The notes: generated by a model not told the origin, from the sequence alone. Positions 6,531 through 14,822 are shown, numbered from the stretch's first letter. The stretch is 25,248 nt of DNA from DASPKM01 sp036402175 (GCA_036402175.1 DASWTK010000139.1:1-25248); one strand, 5' to 3'. Numbers and translations: made by a program.

Positions 6531-7964
6531 TTACATCGCTGCCAATTGCACTTTCTGCTGCAGCTCCATTACATTATCTCTGAACAATCCATCAGTATCC
6601 ATCAAATCCTTCACCGTCTGGCAGGAGTGGATCACGGTAGTGTGATCGCGGCCGCCAAAATGCTCACCGATCGTTTTGAGGGAATTCTTTGTGAACGCCT
6701 TCGCCAGGTACATCGTAATCTGCCTGGCCTGCACAATCTCCCGCTTGCGGGTCTTCTGCAGTAACTTGTCATAAGGCACATCAAAGTACTCGCAAACCAT
6801 TTTCTGAATGGTTTCGATGGTGATTTCTTTACTGCTGGTCTTCACAAAATTTCTTAGCACTTTTTTCGCTAGATCTAGGTCTATTTCCCTCTTATTAAGC
6901 GAAGATTGTGCCAACAAAGAGATCAATGCGCCTTCCAATTCCCGGACATTGCTATTAATATTATAAGCCAGGTACTTTATCACTTCCTTTGGCATCTCCA
7001 CCCCGTCATTCTTCATTTTACGCTCCAGGATCTCAATCCGGGTTTCGTAATCGGGTATCGAAAGGTCGGCGCTCAAACCCCATCTGAACCTGCTCAGCAG
7101 TCGCTCCTGAACTCCTTCGAGGTCCTTGGGCGACTTATCCGAAGTCAGCACAAGCTGCTTTCCGCTCTGGTGCAGGTGATTGAAGATCGCAAAGAACGCG
7201 TCCTGCGATTTCTCAGCCCGGTTGAAGAACTGAACATCATCAATGATCAGAATATCTACCAGCTGGTAAAAATGAATGAAGTCGTTAATGGCATTGTTAC
7301 GGCTATGATCCTGGAACTGGTTGATGAACTTCTCTGAACTCACATACAAAACCACCTTGTTCGGAAACATGCGCTTGGCCTCGTTTCCGATGGATTGTGC
7401 CAGGTGAGTTTTACCAAGCCCTACACCACCATAGATCACGAGCGGATTGAAAGAATTGGCGCCAGGCTTCTCAGCCACCGTCCTGCCGGCTCTGCGGGCA
7501 ACACGATTACAATCGCCTTCAATGAATGACTCGAATGTATAATTGGAATTAAGCTGCGGATCGATCTGCATCTTCTTCAATCCGGGAATCACAAAAGGAT
7601 TCTTTACCGGGTTGTGAATGATGAGCGGAAAATCCATTTCGTTGTTCGAATAAGATTTATATCCGTGTGCTGGTACATCCATAGTGAGTGGCTTGTTGTT
7701 CTGATTCCCGCTGTCAACCATGATCCGGTATTCAAGGCGGGCTTCTTTTCCCAACACTCTCCGCAAAGTCTTTGCCAATAAATTTACATAATGTTCTTCA
7801 AGGTATTCATAAAAGAACTGGCTGGGTACCTGGATCACTAAAATATTGCCCTTTAACTCCACCGGCTTGATCGGTTCGAACCAGGTTTTAAAATGCTGCC
7901 ATTCTACAATGTCCTTTATTACATCTAAACATTCATTCCAGACCTTGTCAAATGTTTTACTCAT
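6531..7964 (-). CDS. dnaA: Chromosomal replication initiator protein DnaA
   Basis: 477 residues, full length. Domain I (about 1-80, VWNECLDVIKDIVEWQHFKTWFEPI) mediates self-assembly, and a short linker follows. The AAA+ domain has Walker A GGVGLGKTH at about 179-187, Walker B ILIIDDVQF at about 238-246, and the arginine-finger region LLSRFRWG. Domain IV carries the DnaA signature GGRDHTTVIHSCQTV near 447, which reads DnaA boxes. The protein binds ATP and origin DNA to open the duplex and load helicase. It ends in a strong terminator. The neighbours are not the classical dnaA-dnaN arrangement, and I see no clear DnaA boxes on either side. Confidence 0.98.
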   Translation of the reverse strand: MSKTFDKVWNECLDVIKDIVEWQHFKTWFEPIKPVELKGNILVIQVPSQFFYEYLEEHYVNLLAKTLRRVLGKEARLEYRIMVDSGNQNNKPLTMDVPAHGYKSYSNNEMDFPLIIHNPVKNPFVIPGLKKMQIDPQLNSNYTFESFIEGDCNRVARRAGRTVAEKPGANSFNPLVIYGGVGLGKTHLAQSIGNEAKRMFPNKVVLYVSSEKFINQFQDHSRNNAINDFIHFYQLVDILIIDDVQFFNRAEKSQDAFFAIFNHLHQSGKQLVLTSDKSPKDLEGVQERLLSRFRWGLSADLSIPDYETRIEILERKMKNDGVEMPKEVIKYLAYNINSNVRELEGALISLLAQSSLNKREIDLDLAKKVLRNFVKTSSKEITIETIQKMVCEYFDVPYDKLLQKTRKREIVQARQITMYLAKAFTKNSLKTIGEHFGGRDHTTVIHSCQTVKDLMDTDGLFRDNVMELQQKVQLAAM

Positions 7965-8020
7965 TCGTTAATATTCAAAAGCAGTTTAATAAATGACTTT
8001 CTAGAATAGGTTGTCTCCGG

Positions 8021-8055
8021 AAATTTTTTCAGGTGAAAAGCGACTGAAAAAATTT
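8021..8055. promoter_or_regulatory. AT-rich 12-bp inverted repeat upstream of dnaA
   Basis: AAATTTTTTCAG (8021-8032) and CTGAAAAAATTT (8044-8055) are perfect inverted copies, 11 bases apart. They lie in the 138-base gap between the metallophosphatase stop (8103) and the dnaA start (7964). It could be an operator or promoter-associated structure for dnaA, or an AU-rich terminator for the gene upstream. A second small palindrome, TTTTTTC-TT-GAAAAAA, lies nearer the metallophosphatase stop. The strand and role are undetermined. Confidence 0.45.
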
Positions 8056-8102
8056 TTTGTGGGGGGACGAATATCAAAAGTTTTTTCTTGAAAAAAAAAT
8101 TT

Positions 8103-9044
8103 TTATTCACTTGGTTTTTCCGCAATAATTATACTACGTGATTCAGCCAAATTTTTTCGCTTTCCCTTGGAAAAATTAAAATCCAGTCTGCCCAAATAAA
8201 GACCTGCCCAACCTACCTGATTGATAATTACATCTTCACCAACTTTATTTTTCAACACTTCAGGCTTCTTCAGGAGCGTATGTGTGTGGCCTCCGATGAT
8301 GAGATCGATGTGCTCCGACTCTTTTGCCAGTACCTTGTCACTTACCCTGTTGTCCGTATATTCATACCCAAGATGTGAAAGACAAATTACCATGTCGCAA
8401 TCTTCCTTTTTCTTCAACCTGTAAGCAACTTCATTTGCTTGCTTCAAAGGGTCTATGTATTGCGTCTTTCCAAACAACTCATCAGGCACCAGTCCTTTTA
8501 AAGCAATTCCTACCCCGGTCACTCCAATCTTCAGTTTTCCTTTTCTGAAAACCTTATAAGGCCTGTACCTGCTCTCCATCACCGTTCCCGCAAAATCATA
8601 ATTACAAATGATCAATGGAAAATGCGCGTGATTCAACTGCTTCGCAAAATTTTCCAGTCCCGCGTCAAAATCATGATTACCCATCGTTGTTGCATCGTAA
8701 CCCATTGCTGTCATTACCTTTATCTCCGGTTCGCCCTTATAAAAATTAAAATAAGGCGTTCCCTGAAAAATATCTCCCGCGTCTAACAGCAATACATTTT
8801 CTTCCTCACTCCTGATCTTCCTGATCAGCTCCGCACGGGCAGCCACGCCTCCCATTCCCGCATTCGCACTTCCATCCATGGGAAAAGGATCAAGCCTGCT
8901 ATGCACATCGTTCGTATGCAGAATGGTTAACCTGCTACCCGCAGCTTCTCCGGCAAATTCATTAAACAAAGAACCTGAACAAATCAAAGATCCTGTAGTT
9001 AATCCTGTCTGTCGCAAAAAATCCCTACGGCTGATCATATTCAT
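8103..9044 (-). CDS. UshA-like 5'-nucleotidase, metallophosphatase domain (Tat-exported)
   Basis: 313 residues. The N-terminus has a twin-arginine signal (SRRDFLRQTG, then a hydrophobic stretch), implying folded export with metals bound. The calcineurin-like metallophosphatase motifs are all visible: HTNDVH (D46, H48), DAGD (88-91), GNHDFD (122-127), LSHLGYEYT, and GGHTH near 250. It contains only the catalytic half of UshA; the substrate-recognition half is the separate gene starting at 9819, 22 bases upstream on the same strand. Together they should make a periplasmic nucleotide or sugar-nucleotide hydrolase. The start at 9044 has an AAGGAAG stretch about 9 bases upstream; an ATG at 9038 is the alternative. 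Confidence 0.9.
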   Translation of the reverse strand: MNMISRRDFLRQTGLTTGSLICSGSLFNEFAGEAAGSRLTILHTNDVHSRLDPFPMDGSANAGMGGVAARAELIRKIRSEEENVLLLDAGDIFQGTPYFNFYKGEPEIKVMTAMGYDATTMGNHDFDAGLENFAKQLNHAHFPLIICNYDFAGTVMESRYRPYKVFRKGKLKIGVTGVGIALKGLVPDELFGKTQYIDPLKQANEVAYRLKKKEDCDMVICLSHLGYEYTDNRVSDKVLAKESEHIDLIIGGHTHTLLKKPEVLKNKVGEDVIINQVGWAGLYLGRLDFNFSKGKRKNLAESRSIIIAEKPSE

Positions 9045-9066
9045 GCCCTGCTTCTTCCTTAAGTTG

Positions 9067-9819
9067 TTAATTGGTTGTTACGCGGCCTTCTACCTTTGAG
9101 GTAATGCTCTTTCCCTGCTTTTGCAGTTGCGAAAAATATTCCAGCAATTGATCCCTGTAAAGTAAACCTCCATTCTGCTGCGGTATCCCTTTCAGCATAA
9201 ATGACTCGTCGCCTCCATTGGCTACATAGTCAAGCAATGCAATTGTATATTCAGCAGTTTCATCCAGTGGCTTTCCACCGATAGTAACCTGCGTTGCTTT
9301 CTTTTGTGTGATCTGCATCTTCATTCCTGAAACAGGCCAGCCGCCCCTTCCTGCTACATGATCCAGGAATTGTTTCAGCACGTTGCCTTTAATGTTTAAC
9401 AAGACGATGAAATTGTCGAATGGTGACAACTCAAACACCTTTCCTCTGGTTAACGGACCCACCGGAATCTCAGTAAGCCTGATACCACCCGAATTTATAA
9501 TCGCGAAGTCAATATGTTTGCCGTATTTCTTACGCGCCTGCTCAAGCATCACATCTGCCATAAGATTACCAAGACTTCCCTCGGGTTGCTTCTTTTCAAG
9601 GATGGTTGCTACATCAGCGATCACTTCTTTCATGCTCGCATAAAGACGATCGCTGTAAGGTGATAATACATGAACAATGACCGAATCAGTGATTGGCTGC
9701 TGCCTGACGCCGTAACTAACATACTCCGCTGATTGTGGATGATATATGGTGTTGCAGGCTATTGAGAGTACGAAAATCAGCAGTAATATAATAGGGGAGC
9801 TTCTTCTCATAGCAGCCAT
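9067..9819 (-). CDS. 5'-nucleotidase C-terminal domain lipoprotein
   Basis: About 250 residues: a signal peptide with lipobox LSIAC (Cys about 22), then the 5_nucleotid_C fold. Motifs include EGSLGNLMADVML, the FAIINSGGIR motif of the substrate pocket, GPLTRGKVFELSPFDNFIV, and YTIALLDYVANGGDESF. In UshA this domain selects the base and lies C-terminal to the metallophosphatase domain; here it is encoded first, as a separate lipoprotein. An in-frame ATG at 9840 exists, but AAAGGA lies five bases before the ATG at 9819, which also starts the natural signal peptide, so 9819 is preferred. It is co-directional with the catalytic-half gene and almost certainly co-transcribed. Confidence 0.88.
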   Translation of the reverse strand: MAAMRRSSPIILLLIFVLSIACNTIYHPQSAEYVSYGVRQQPITDSVIVHVLSPYSDRLYASMKEVIADVATILEKKQPEGSLGNLMADVMLEQARKKYGKHIDFAIINSGGIRLTEIPVGPLTRGKVFELSPFDNFIVLLNIKGNVLKQFLDHVAGRGGWPVSGMKMQITQKKATQVTIGGKPLDETAEYTIALLDYVANGGDESFMLKGIPQQNGGLLYRDQLLEYFSQLQKQGKSITSKVEGRVTTN

Positions 9820-9888
9820 GCGGTTCCTTTGAAGATACAACTATTTTAATCGCGTCTGCAAGAGATTCTGAAAAAAAAAATCATACTC

Positions 9889-9916
9889 TTGACAAAGATT
9901 AAGTTCGCTATTTTTC
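9889..9916 (+). promoter_or_regulatory. Candidate promoter for the outer-membrane protein gene
   Basis: TTGACA (9889-9894) and TATTTTTC (9909-9916, seven of eight positions of TAnnTTTG counting the Ns) lie about one promoter spacing apart, upstream of the gene starting at 10030. The fit is imperfect at the last -7 base, and the predicted leader is just over 100 bases. Confidence 0.35.
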
Positions 9917-10029
9917 TAACGAGATTGAAGGTGGAACGCAGGTTTCTTCAGCCTTGATTATTAATGCCAAAATATATTTTGATTTCTTATTGGCAACAAG
10001 TTTCTTTGCATTTGAAAACTTTCTGCAAT

Positions 10030-10617
10030 ATGAGATATCTAACTGTTGCCGTGCTTGCATTGCTATGTGCAGGTACAGCTTCTTCACAAGGCCAGTTCGG
10101 TGTAAAATCCGGTGTTGTAATTAACTATATTAATACAGAAGGAAATGGCGGAACATATTCCGATGTAAGAGCAGGTTTCACCATCGGCGCTTCTTATTCG
10201 ATGTCAGCGGCAAAAAACTTTGCAGTACAGCCTGAATTGAATTACACTACGCTTTCATCCAATGAAACGATCAGTAATGCCACCATTCACCTGGCTTACT
10301 TTCAGGTTCCGGTGCTGCTGAAGTATGTTACTACCAAACAAAATTTCAGTCTCTATGCAGGACCCCAATTCGGATTTCTCACGAAGGCCGACAGAAAAAT
10401 TTCAGGTGGCGGCAAAACAGACATTACAAAAGAACTTACTGAAACAGATTTCGCTGGCGTGTTCGGTGTTGAATTTGTTACACCCATTAATATCACCATC
10501 AATGCCCGTTATGTTCATGGAATGTCGAATGTGATCAAATCAGAGTTCGACACATTCAAAAGCAGGCACCAGTATGGAGCGCTGACCGTTGGTTATCTTT
10601 TCAGGAACAAGAAATAA
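10030..10617 (+). CDS. Outer-membrane beta-barrel protein (porin-like, OMP_b-brl_2 type)
   Basis: 195 residues: a signal peptide (MRYLTVAVLALLCAGTASS) followed by QGQFGVKSGVVINY, the usual first strand of the PorT/OMP beta-barrel families, and then alternating amphipathic strands. These include AGFTIGASYSM, FAVQPELNYTT, AYFQVPVLLKYV, FSLYAGPQFGFLT, and a last strand YGALTVGYLFRNKK. Members sit in the outer membrane, often as small uncharacterised barrels. An ATG at 9964 would add 22 residues ahead of the signal peptide, so the ATG at 10030 is chosen. The gene has its own terminator and no clear partners. Confidence 0.85.
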   Translation: MRYLTVAVLALLCAGTASSQGQFGVKSGVVINYINTEGNGGTYSDVRAGFTIGASYSMSAAKNFAVQPELNYTTLSSNETISNATIHLAYFQVPVLLKYVTTKQNFSLYAGPQFGFLTKADRKISGGGKTDITKELTETDFAGVFGVEFVTPINITINARYVHGMSNVIKSEFDTFKSRHQYGALTVGYLFRNKK

Positions 10618-10650
10618 TAATAAAGCTTTAAAACAACCAGCTATTTTTGT

Positions 10651-10677
10651 AAAGGAGTTCTTACCGGACTCCTTTTT
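10651..10677 (+). terminator. Intrinsic terminator of the outer-membrane protein gene
   Basis: AAAGGAGT (10651-10658) pairs perfectly with ACTCCTTT (10668-10675) across a 9-nt loop, ending in a run of five T (10673-10677). It lies 34 bases after the stop codon and just before the next rightward gene. Confidence 0.75.
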
Positions 10678-10693
10678 ACATTTCAGCTGATAC

Positions 10694-12265
10694 ATGCAAC
10701 AGAATATATCACTGCGCTTGCTTCCGTCAGAGGCTGCCAGCACAGACATAATAAAAGAATACATTGCTTCGGCTACCGGAAAAAAACCGGCCGATATCAG
10801 CGGTTTTTATATTCTCAAACAGTCAGTCGACGCTAGAAGCAAAACAGCGCATGTCAATCTTACCTGCAAAGCCTTCATCAATGAACCTTTTCATGACAGA
10901 GAGATCCGGCTTATTGAGTTCAGGGATGTTCACGCGGCCAGGCAGGAAGCAATTATTGCAGGCGCTGGTCCTGCCGGTTTATTTGCCGCACTGAAACTGA
11001 TAGAACACGGAATTCGTCCCGTTATCCTGGAAAGGGGAAAAGATGTTCGTGCCCGCAGGCGCGACCTGGCAGCGCTGAACAAAGAAGGCATCATCAATCC
11101 CGAAAGCAATTACTGTTTCGGCGAAGGCGGCGCAGGCACTTACAGCGATGGTAAGCTTTATACAAGAAGCACTAAACGTGGTGACGTGAACAGGATACTG
11201 AACCTGCTGGTTCAATTTGGCGCGGAAGAAAATATTCTATACCATTCGCACCCACACATCGGCACCAATAAGCTGCCGCAGATCATCACTTCAATGCGGC
11301 GACAGATCACACAGTCGGGCGGAAAATTCCTTTTCGAAAAAAAAGTCACCGAACTGCTCATAACCAACAACGTTATAGAGGGCGTGCAAACAGCAGATGG
11401 CGAAATTTTCAAAACCGGTATTGTTATCCTGGCCACTGGCCATTCGGCCAGGGACATCTTTACACTGCTCGACCGCAAAAAAATTCAGATCCATTTCAAG
11501 CCTTTTGCACTGGGTGTTCGCATTGAACATCCGCAAACATTGATTGATTCCATTCAATACCACAACAGCAACCGCGGACCTTTCCTGCCTCCGGCTGCGT
11601 ACAGCCTGGTTCAACAGGTGCAGGATCATGGCGTTTTCTCTTTCTGCATGTGCCCGGGAGGTATCATTGCCCCCGCATCTACAGCAGCAGGTGAAATTGT
11701 TGTGAACGGATGGAGCCCGTCGCGACGCAATAATCCATTTGCAAACAGTGGCATTGTCATCAATATTGAAGAGAATGACGTAAAAACTTTCAGCAGATAT
11801 GGGGCGCTGGCCGGCCTGCATTTCCAGCAGAAAGTGGAGCAGGACGCATTTAATGCGGGAGGTGGTAAATTTGTTGCGCCTGCCCAGCGAATGATGGATT
11901 TTATCAATAAAAAAGTCTCCGCCACCCTGCCTGATTGTTCGTACCTGCCAGGCATTCGTCCGTATCCGCTCAACAAAGTATTGCCGGACTTTGTTTTCCG
12001 GGCATTGCAGCTGGCATTTCTTGAATTCGGAAAGAAAATGAAAGGTTACCTTACAAACGATGCGGTGGTTGTTGCTACAGAATCCAGAACTTCTTCGCCT
12101 GTTCGCATCCCGCGGGATCCGGTAACGCTGGAACATCCGCAGGTGGGCGGATTGTACCCCGCAGGAGAAGGAGCAGGCTATGCCGGCGGAATTGTGAGCG
12201 CGGCAATGGATGGAGAACGCATCGCTCAATGCATCATTGAAAAATATAATCACGTTTCATTGTAA
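10694..12265 (+). CDS. FAD-dependent dehydrogenase (COG2509 family)
   Basis: 523 residues. An N-terminal domain of about 80 residues precedes the FAD-binding Rossmann motif IIAGAGPAGLFAALKLIEHG (about 87-106, with E at the end of the second strand in VILERG). Characteristic COG2509 segments follow: CFGEGGAGTYSDGKLYTRS, KPFALGVRIEHPQ, FSFCMCPGGIIAPAS, a C-terminal FAD-site stretch ATESRTSSPVRIPRDP, and GGLYPAGEGAGYAGGIVSAA. This is a soluble flavoprotein of the NAD(P)/FAD oxidoreductase superfamily whose substrate is unknown. It is 52 bases upstream of the ABC genes with no terminator visible between, so they may share a transcript. Confidence 0.9.
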   Translation: MQQNISLRLLPSEAASTDIIKEYIASATGKKPADISGFYILKQSVDARSKTAHVNLTCKAFINEPFHDREIRLIEFRDVHAARQEAIIAGAGPAGLFAALKLIEHGIRPVILERGKDVRARRRDLAALNKEGIINPESNYCFGEGGAGTYSDGKLYTRSTKRGDVNRILNLLVQFGAEENILYHSHPHIGTNKLPQIITSMRRQITQSGGKFLFEKKVTELLITNNVIEGVQTADGEIFKTGIVILATGHSARDIFTLLDRKKIQIHFKPFALGVRIEHPQTLIDSIQYHNSNRGPFLPPAAYSLVQQVQDHGVFSFCMCPGGIIAPASTAAGEIVVNGWSPSRRNNPFANSGIVINIEENDVKTFSRYGALAGLHFQQKVEQDAFNAGGGKFVAPAQRMMDFINKKVSATLPDCSYLPGIRPYPLNKVLPDFVFRALQLAFLEFGKKMKGYLTNDAVVVATESRTSSPVRIPRDPVTLEHPQVGGLYPAGEGAGYAGGIVSAAMDGERIAQCIIEKYNHVSL

Positions 12266-12317
12266 TAAACAAACATTAAACGCGACAAAATAGAAAATTC
12301 GCTAAATCAACCTGCTT

Positions 12318-13250
12318 ATGAATATCCTCGAGGTCAGGAACCTGAAAAAATATTACGCTACGCAAAAGGCCGTGGATGACATCAGCTTCGAGCTGAAGAA
12401 AGGCAGCATTTTTGGACTGCTCGGCCCAAACGGAGCAGGAAAGACCACTCTTCTTCGAATGGTGACCGGCATATTCTTCCCCGACGAAGGACAGATACTG
12501 TTTGAAGGAAAGAAATTCGATCCATCCAACGACGTTATGCGCATTGGCTATATGCCAGAAGAAAGAGGACTGTATAAAAAGATGAAGATCGGGGAACAGG
12601 CGGTTTACCTGGCGCAGCTGAAAGGACTTGGCAAGTCAGAAGCGATGGAAAAAGTGAAGGCCTGGTTCATACGCTTTGGGATGGAAAGCTGGTGGAACAA
12701 AAAAGTGGAAGACCTGAGCAAAGGAATGAGCCAGAAACTGCAATTTGTAACTACCGTTCTTCATGAACCGAAACTGGTGATCCTGGACGAGCCATTCAGC
12801 GGGCTTGATCCGGTGAACGCGAATCTTATAAAGGATGAGATCTATGAACTTTCACGAAAAGGATGCAGCATCATTTTCAGTACACATCGAATGGAGCAGG
12901 TAGAAGAGATCTGCGATCACATCATTTTGGTGAATAAAGGGCAAAAGATACTGGATGGTGATGTTGCCAATGTAAAACAGCAATTCAAGGAAAATCTTTT
13001 CAGGATCGCGTTTGATGAAATTCCCGAAAAAGCCATTTCTCCGGCCTTTGAACTGATCGGCAAACAGAAAAACGCGCTTGTCGTGAAAATTAACGAGGGA
13101 TATGGACCCAACGATGTGCTGCAGCATTTCATGCAACAAAACATAACTGTTCAGGCATTCAATGAAATGCTTCCGTCGCTGAACGATATTTTTATAAAAC
13201 TGGTGGAAGGAACTTCCGTAAGCCGCCAGTTCCAATCTATGACCGCCTAA
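12318..13250 (+). CDS. ABC transporter ATP-binding protein (NatA-like)
   Basis: 310 residues with a complete nucleotide-binding domain: Walker A GPNGAGKT (36-43), Q-loop region GYMPEERGLYKKM (78-90; here Glu replaces the usual Gln), signature LSKGMSQ (133-139), Walker B LVILDEP (153-159), D-loop SGLDP, and switch His in STH (H190). The last 80 or so residues form the DUF4162-like C-terminal extension of NatA-type exporter ATPases. It drives export by the membrane partner encoded nine bases downstream. In Bacillus NatAB exports sodium; the substrate of Bacteroidota relatives is not established, so no gene symbol is given. Confidence 0.93.
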   Translation: MNILEVRNLKKYYATQKAVDDISFELKKGSIFGLLGPNGAGKTTLLRMVTGIFFPDEGQILFEGKKFDPSNDVMRIGYMPEERGLYKKMKIGEQAVYLAQLKGLGKSEAMEKVKAWFIRFGMESWWNKKVEDLSKGMSQKLQFVTTVLHEPKLVILDEPFSGLDPVNANLIKDEIYELSRKGCSIIFSTHRMEQVEEICDHIILVNKGQKILDGDVANVKQQFKENLFRIAFDEIPEKAISPAFELIGKQKNALVVKINEGYGPNDVLQHFMQQNITVQAFNEMLPSLNDIFIKLVEGTSVSRQFQSMTA

Positions 13251-13259
13251 TCAACGCTT

Positions 13260-14579
13260 ATGAATAAGACATTACTGATCATACAACGTGAATACCTGAC
13301 AAGGGTGAGGAAAAAATCTTTCCTGCTTACTACTATCCTGGTCCCGATTATTATCATCGCGTTTTATGCAGTCATCATTGCAGTTGCGGTAAGCGACAAC
13401 ACGCAATCGGAGAAAGTCGCAGTGGTTGACGAAGCCAATTTATTCGATGGAAGGATCGTGAGTGAAAAAGATGATAAAGACGCCCTGAAACTGCAGCTGA
13501 TACCAAACGAAACCGAAGCTGGTTTCAAGGCCAAATACCGCGACCAGGGTTATAACGCCTTTCTCTTTATTCCGAAAGTGGACATCGAAAAACCATCCGG
13601 AATAAAACTCTATAGTGGTTCCACGGTAAGCCTTTCAACAAAAGACAGAATAGAAAGGAAGATCGACAAGGCTATTGAACAAAAGCGCCTTGCAAGCGCC
13701 AACATCGATCCGGCCAGGTATGAATCCATCAAATCCAATATCGACCTGGAGACCATCGTCGGTACCGGCAGCGATGAAAAGAAAAGCATGGAGCAGATTG
13801 CCACGATAGTTGCTTTTGCGGCAGGAATCCTCATATATATGGTGTTGCTGATCTACGGAAGCATGGTGATGAGAGGCGTGATGGAAGAAAAGACCAATCG
13901 CATTTCTGAAGTGATCGTCAGCTCGGTTAAACCTTTTCAGCTGATGCTGGGAAAGATCGTCGGCATCGGAGCGGTAGGGATAACCCAGTTTATCATATGG
14001 ATCGTACTTATAGGTATTCTGCAACTGATACTGCCCATGTTATTCCCTTCGATGACAGATACGCTGGCACAACAGGCCGGCGCCAATACAGAAGCCATGA
14101 AACAGGCCGCAGACGCGAACCTGCTGGGTAAAATATCAGAGGGAATAGATACCATTCCAATCGGGTTGCTGCTTTTCAGCTTCCTGTTTTATTTCCTGGG
14201 AGGATACCTGATGTATGCGTCATTATTTGCGGCGATCGGAAGCGTGAGTGAAGACCAGCAGGACGCGCAGCAACTGATATTTCCCGTAATGATGCCGATC
14301 ATCCTTGGATTCGTGATCCTTACCAAAGCGGTTCAGGAACCCAACGGCAGCCTGGCGCTATTCGGAAGCATGTTCCCGCTTACCTCACCGATCGTAATGA
14401 TCGGACGGATCCCATTCGGAGTTCCGGCCTGGCAAATCGTGGCTTCGATGGCCTTGCTGGTGTTGTTCTTTTTGTTCTGCACCTGGCTGGCGGGAAGGAT
14501 ATATCGGACTGGAATTTTGATGTATGGGAAGAAGGGGTCGTGGAAGGAGATGGTGAAATGGGCGTTTAGGAATAATTGA
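13260..14579 (+). CDS. ABC-2 type transporter permease (NatB-like)
   Basis: 439 residues. One transmembrane helix near the N-terminus (FLLTTILVPIIIIAFYAVIIAV, about 21-42), a long non-cytoplasmic domain (about 45-175), then about five further helices: IVAFAAGILIYMVLLIYGSMVM, GIGAVGITQFIIWIVLIGIL, IGLLLFSFLFYFLGGYLMYA, FPVMMPIILGFVILTKAV and IVASMALLVLFFLFCTWLA. The conserved loop MRGVMEEKTNRISEVIVSSVKPFQLMLGKIVGIG is the coupling region of the ABC2_membrane_3/NatB family. It forms the exporter with the upstream ATPase. The TGA stop at 14577-14579 is followed at once by a G-rich repeat. Confidence 0.92.
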   Translation: MNKTLLIIQREYLTRVRKKSFLLTTILVPIIIIAFYAVIIAVAVSDNTQSEKVAVVDEANLFDGRIVSEKDDKDALKLQLIPNETEAGFKAKYRDQGYNAFLFIPKVDIEKPSGIKLYSGSTVSLSTKDRIERKIDKAIEQKRLASANIDPARYESIKSNIDLETIVGTGSDEKKSMEQIATIVAFAAGILIYMVLLIYGSMVMRGVMEEKTNRISEVIVSSVKPFQLMLGKIVGIGAVGITQFIIWIVLIGILQLILPMLFPSMTDTLAQQAGANTEAMKQAADANLLGKISEGIDTIPIGLLLFSFLFYFLGGYLMYASLFAAIGSVSEDQQDAQQLIFPVMMPIILGFVILTKAVQEPNGSLALFGSMFPLTSPIVMIGRIPFGVPAWQIVASMALLVLFFLFCTWLAGRIYRTGILMYGKKGSWKEMVKWAFRNN

Positions 14580-14615
14580 GGGGATTGGGGGCTTGGGGGA
14601 TTGGGGGATTTGGGG
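14580..14615 (+). repeat. G-quadruplex-type G-run tract after the ABC permease stop
   Basis: Five G runs of 4-5 bases lie at 14580-14583, 14587-14591, 14595-14599, 14603-14607 and 14612-14615, with loops of only 3-4 bases (ATT, CTT, ATT, ATTT). This far exceeds the usual G3+N1-7 quadruplex rule. It begins on the base after the stop codon and is G-rich on the sense strand, so it would form in the mRNA as well as in DNA. Confidence 0.85.
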
Positions 14616-14683
14616 ATTTGAGGATTTGAGGATTTGAGGATGAATTGGATAATTAGATAATTGGATAATTATTCAATTGTAGG
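14616..14683 (+). repeat. TTGAGGA / ATTGGATAA tandem repeats, copy 2
   Basis: The G-run tract continues as three near-perfect GGATTTGA units, then shifts into 8-9-nt ATTGGATAA / AATTAGATA units. The GGATTTGAGGATTTGAGGAT core is shared with the tract beyond dnaA (6361-6453), in the same sense relative to the preceding gene. No open frame or RNA gene was recognised. Confidence 0.8.
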
Positions 14684-14796
14684 ATTGGATAATCGGAAAA
14701 TAATTAATCAGAGGATTGGATAATCGGAGATTATTAATCAGAGGATGGAAAAATCGGAAAATTATTAGTCAGAGAACTGAATAATCGGATAACGGG
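14684..14796. repeat. Degenerate ~31-nt tandem repeat (about 3.6 copies)
   Basis: Units at 14684-14714, 14715-14744 and 14745-14775, plus a partial at 14776-14796, share the order ATTGGATAATCGG, then A-rich sequence, then TTAATCAGAGG. They abut directly without spacers, so this is not a CRISPR array. With the two tracts before it, it fills most of the 331-base gap between the permease and peptidase genes. Confidence 0.75.
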
Positions 14797-14822
14797 ATAG
14801 TCGGGTGAGGGGAAAATTAATT

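Noticed and set aside
6370..6764. Two overlapping plus-strand open frames of 91 and 104 codons
   Set aside because: They read through the TTGAGGA repeat tract, the dnaA terminator and the 3' end of dnaA on the opposite strand; low-complexity translation with no domain.
7965..8102. Chromosome origin next to dnaA
   Set aside because: I found no TTATCCACA-type boxes in the gap, and the neighbours are not the usual origin genes. AT-richness and one inverted repeat are not enough. A GC-skew plot of the genome would settle it.
11291..12253. A 320-codon open frame on the minus strand
   Set aside because: It lies wholly antisense to the COG2509 flavoprotein, which has strong family motifs across the same bases. 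The antisense product has no recognisable motif and a Cys/His/Arg-rich composition typical of a shadow frame.
13635..14024. A 129-codon minus-strand frame inside the ABC permease
   Set aside because: A shadow of the permease coding frame; the permease shows clear helices and a conserved coupling loop over the same bases.
14684..14796. Possible CRISPR array
   Set aside because: The ~31-nt units abut without unique spacers, are degenerate, and no cas genes are nearby.
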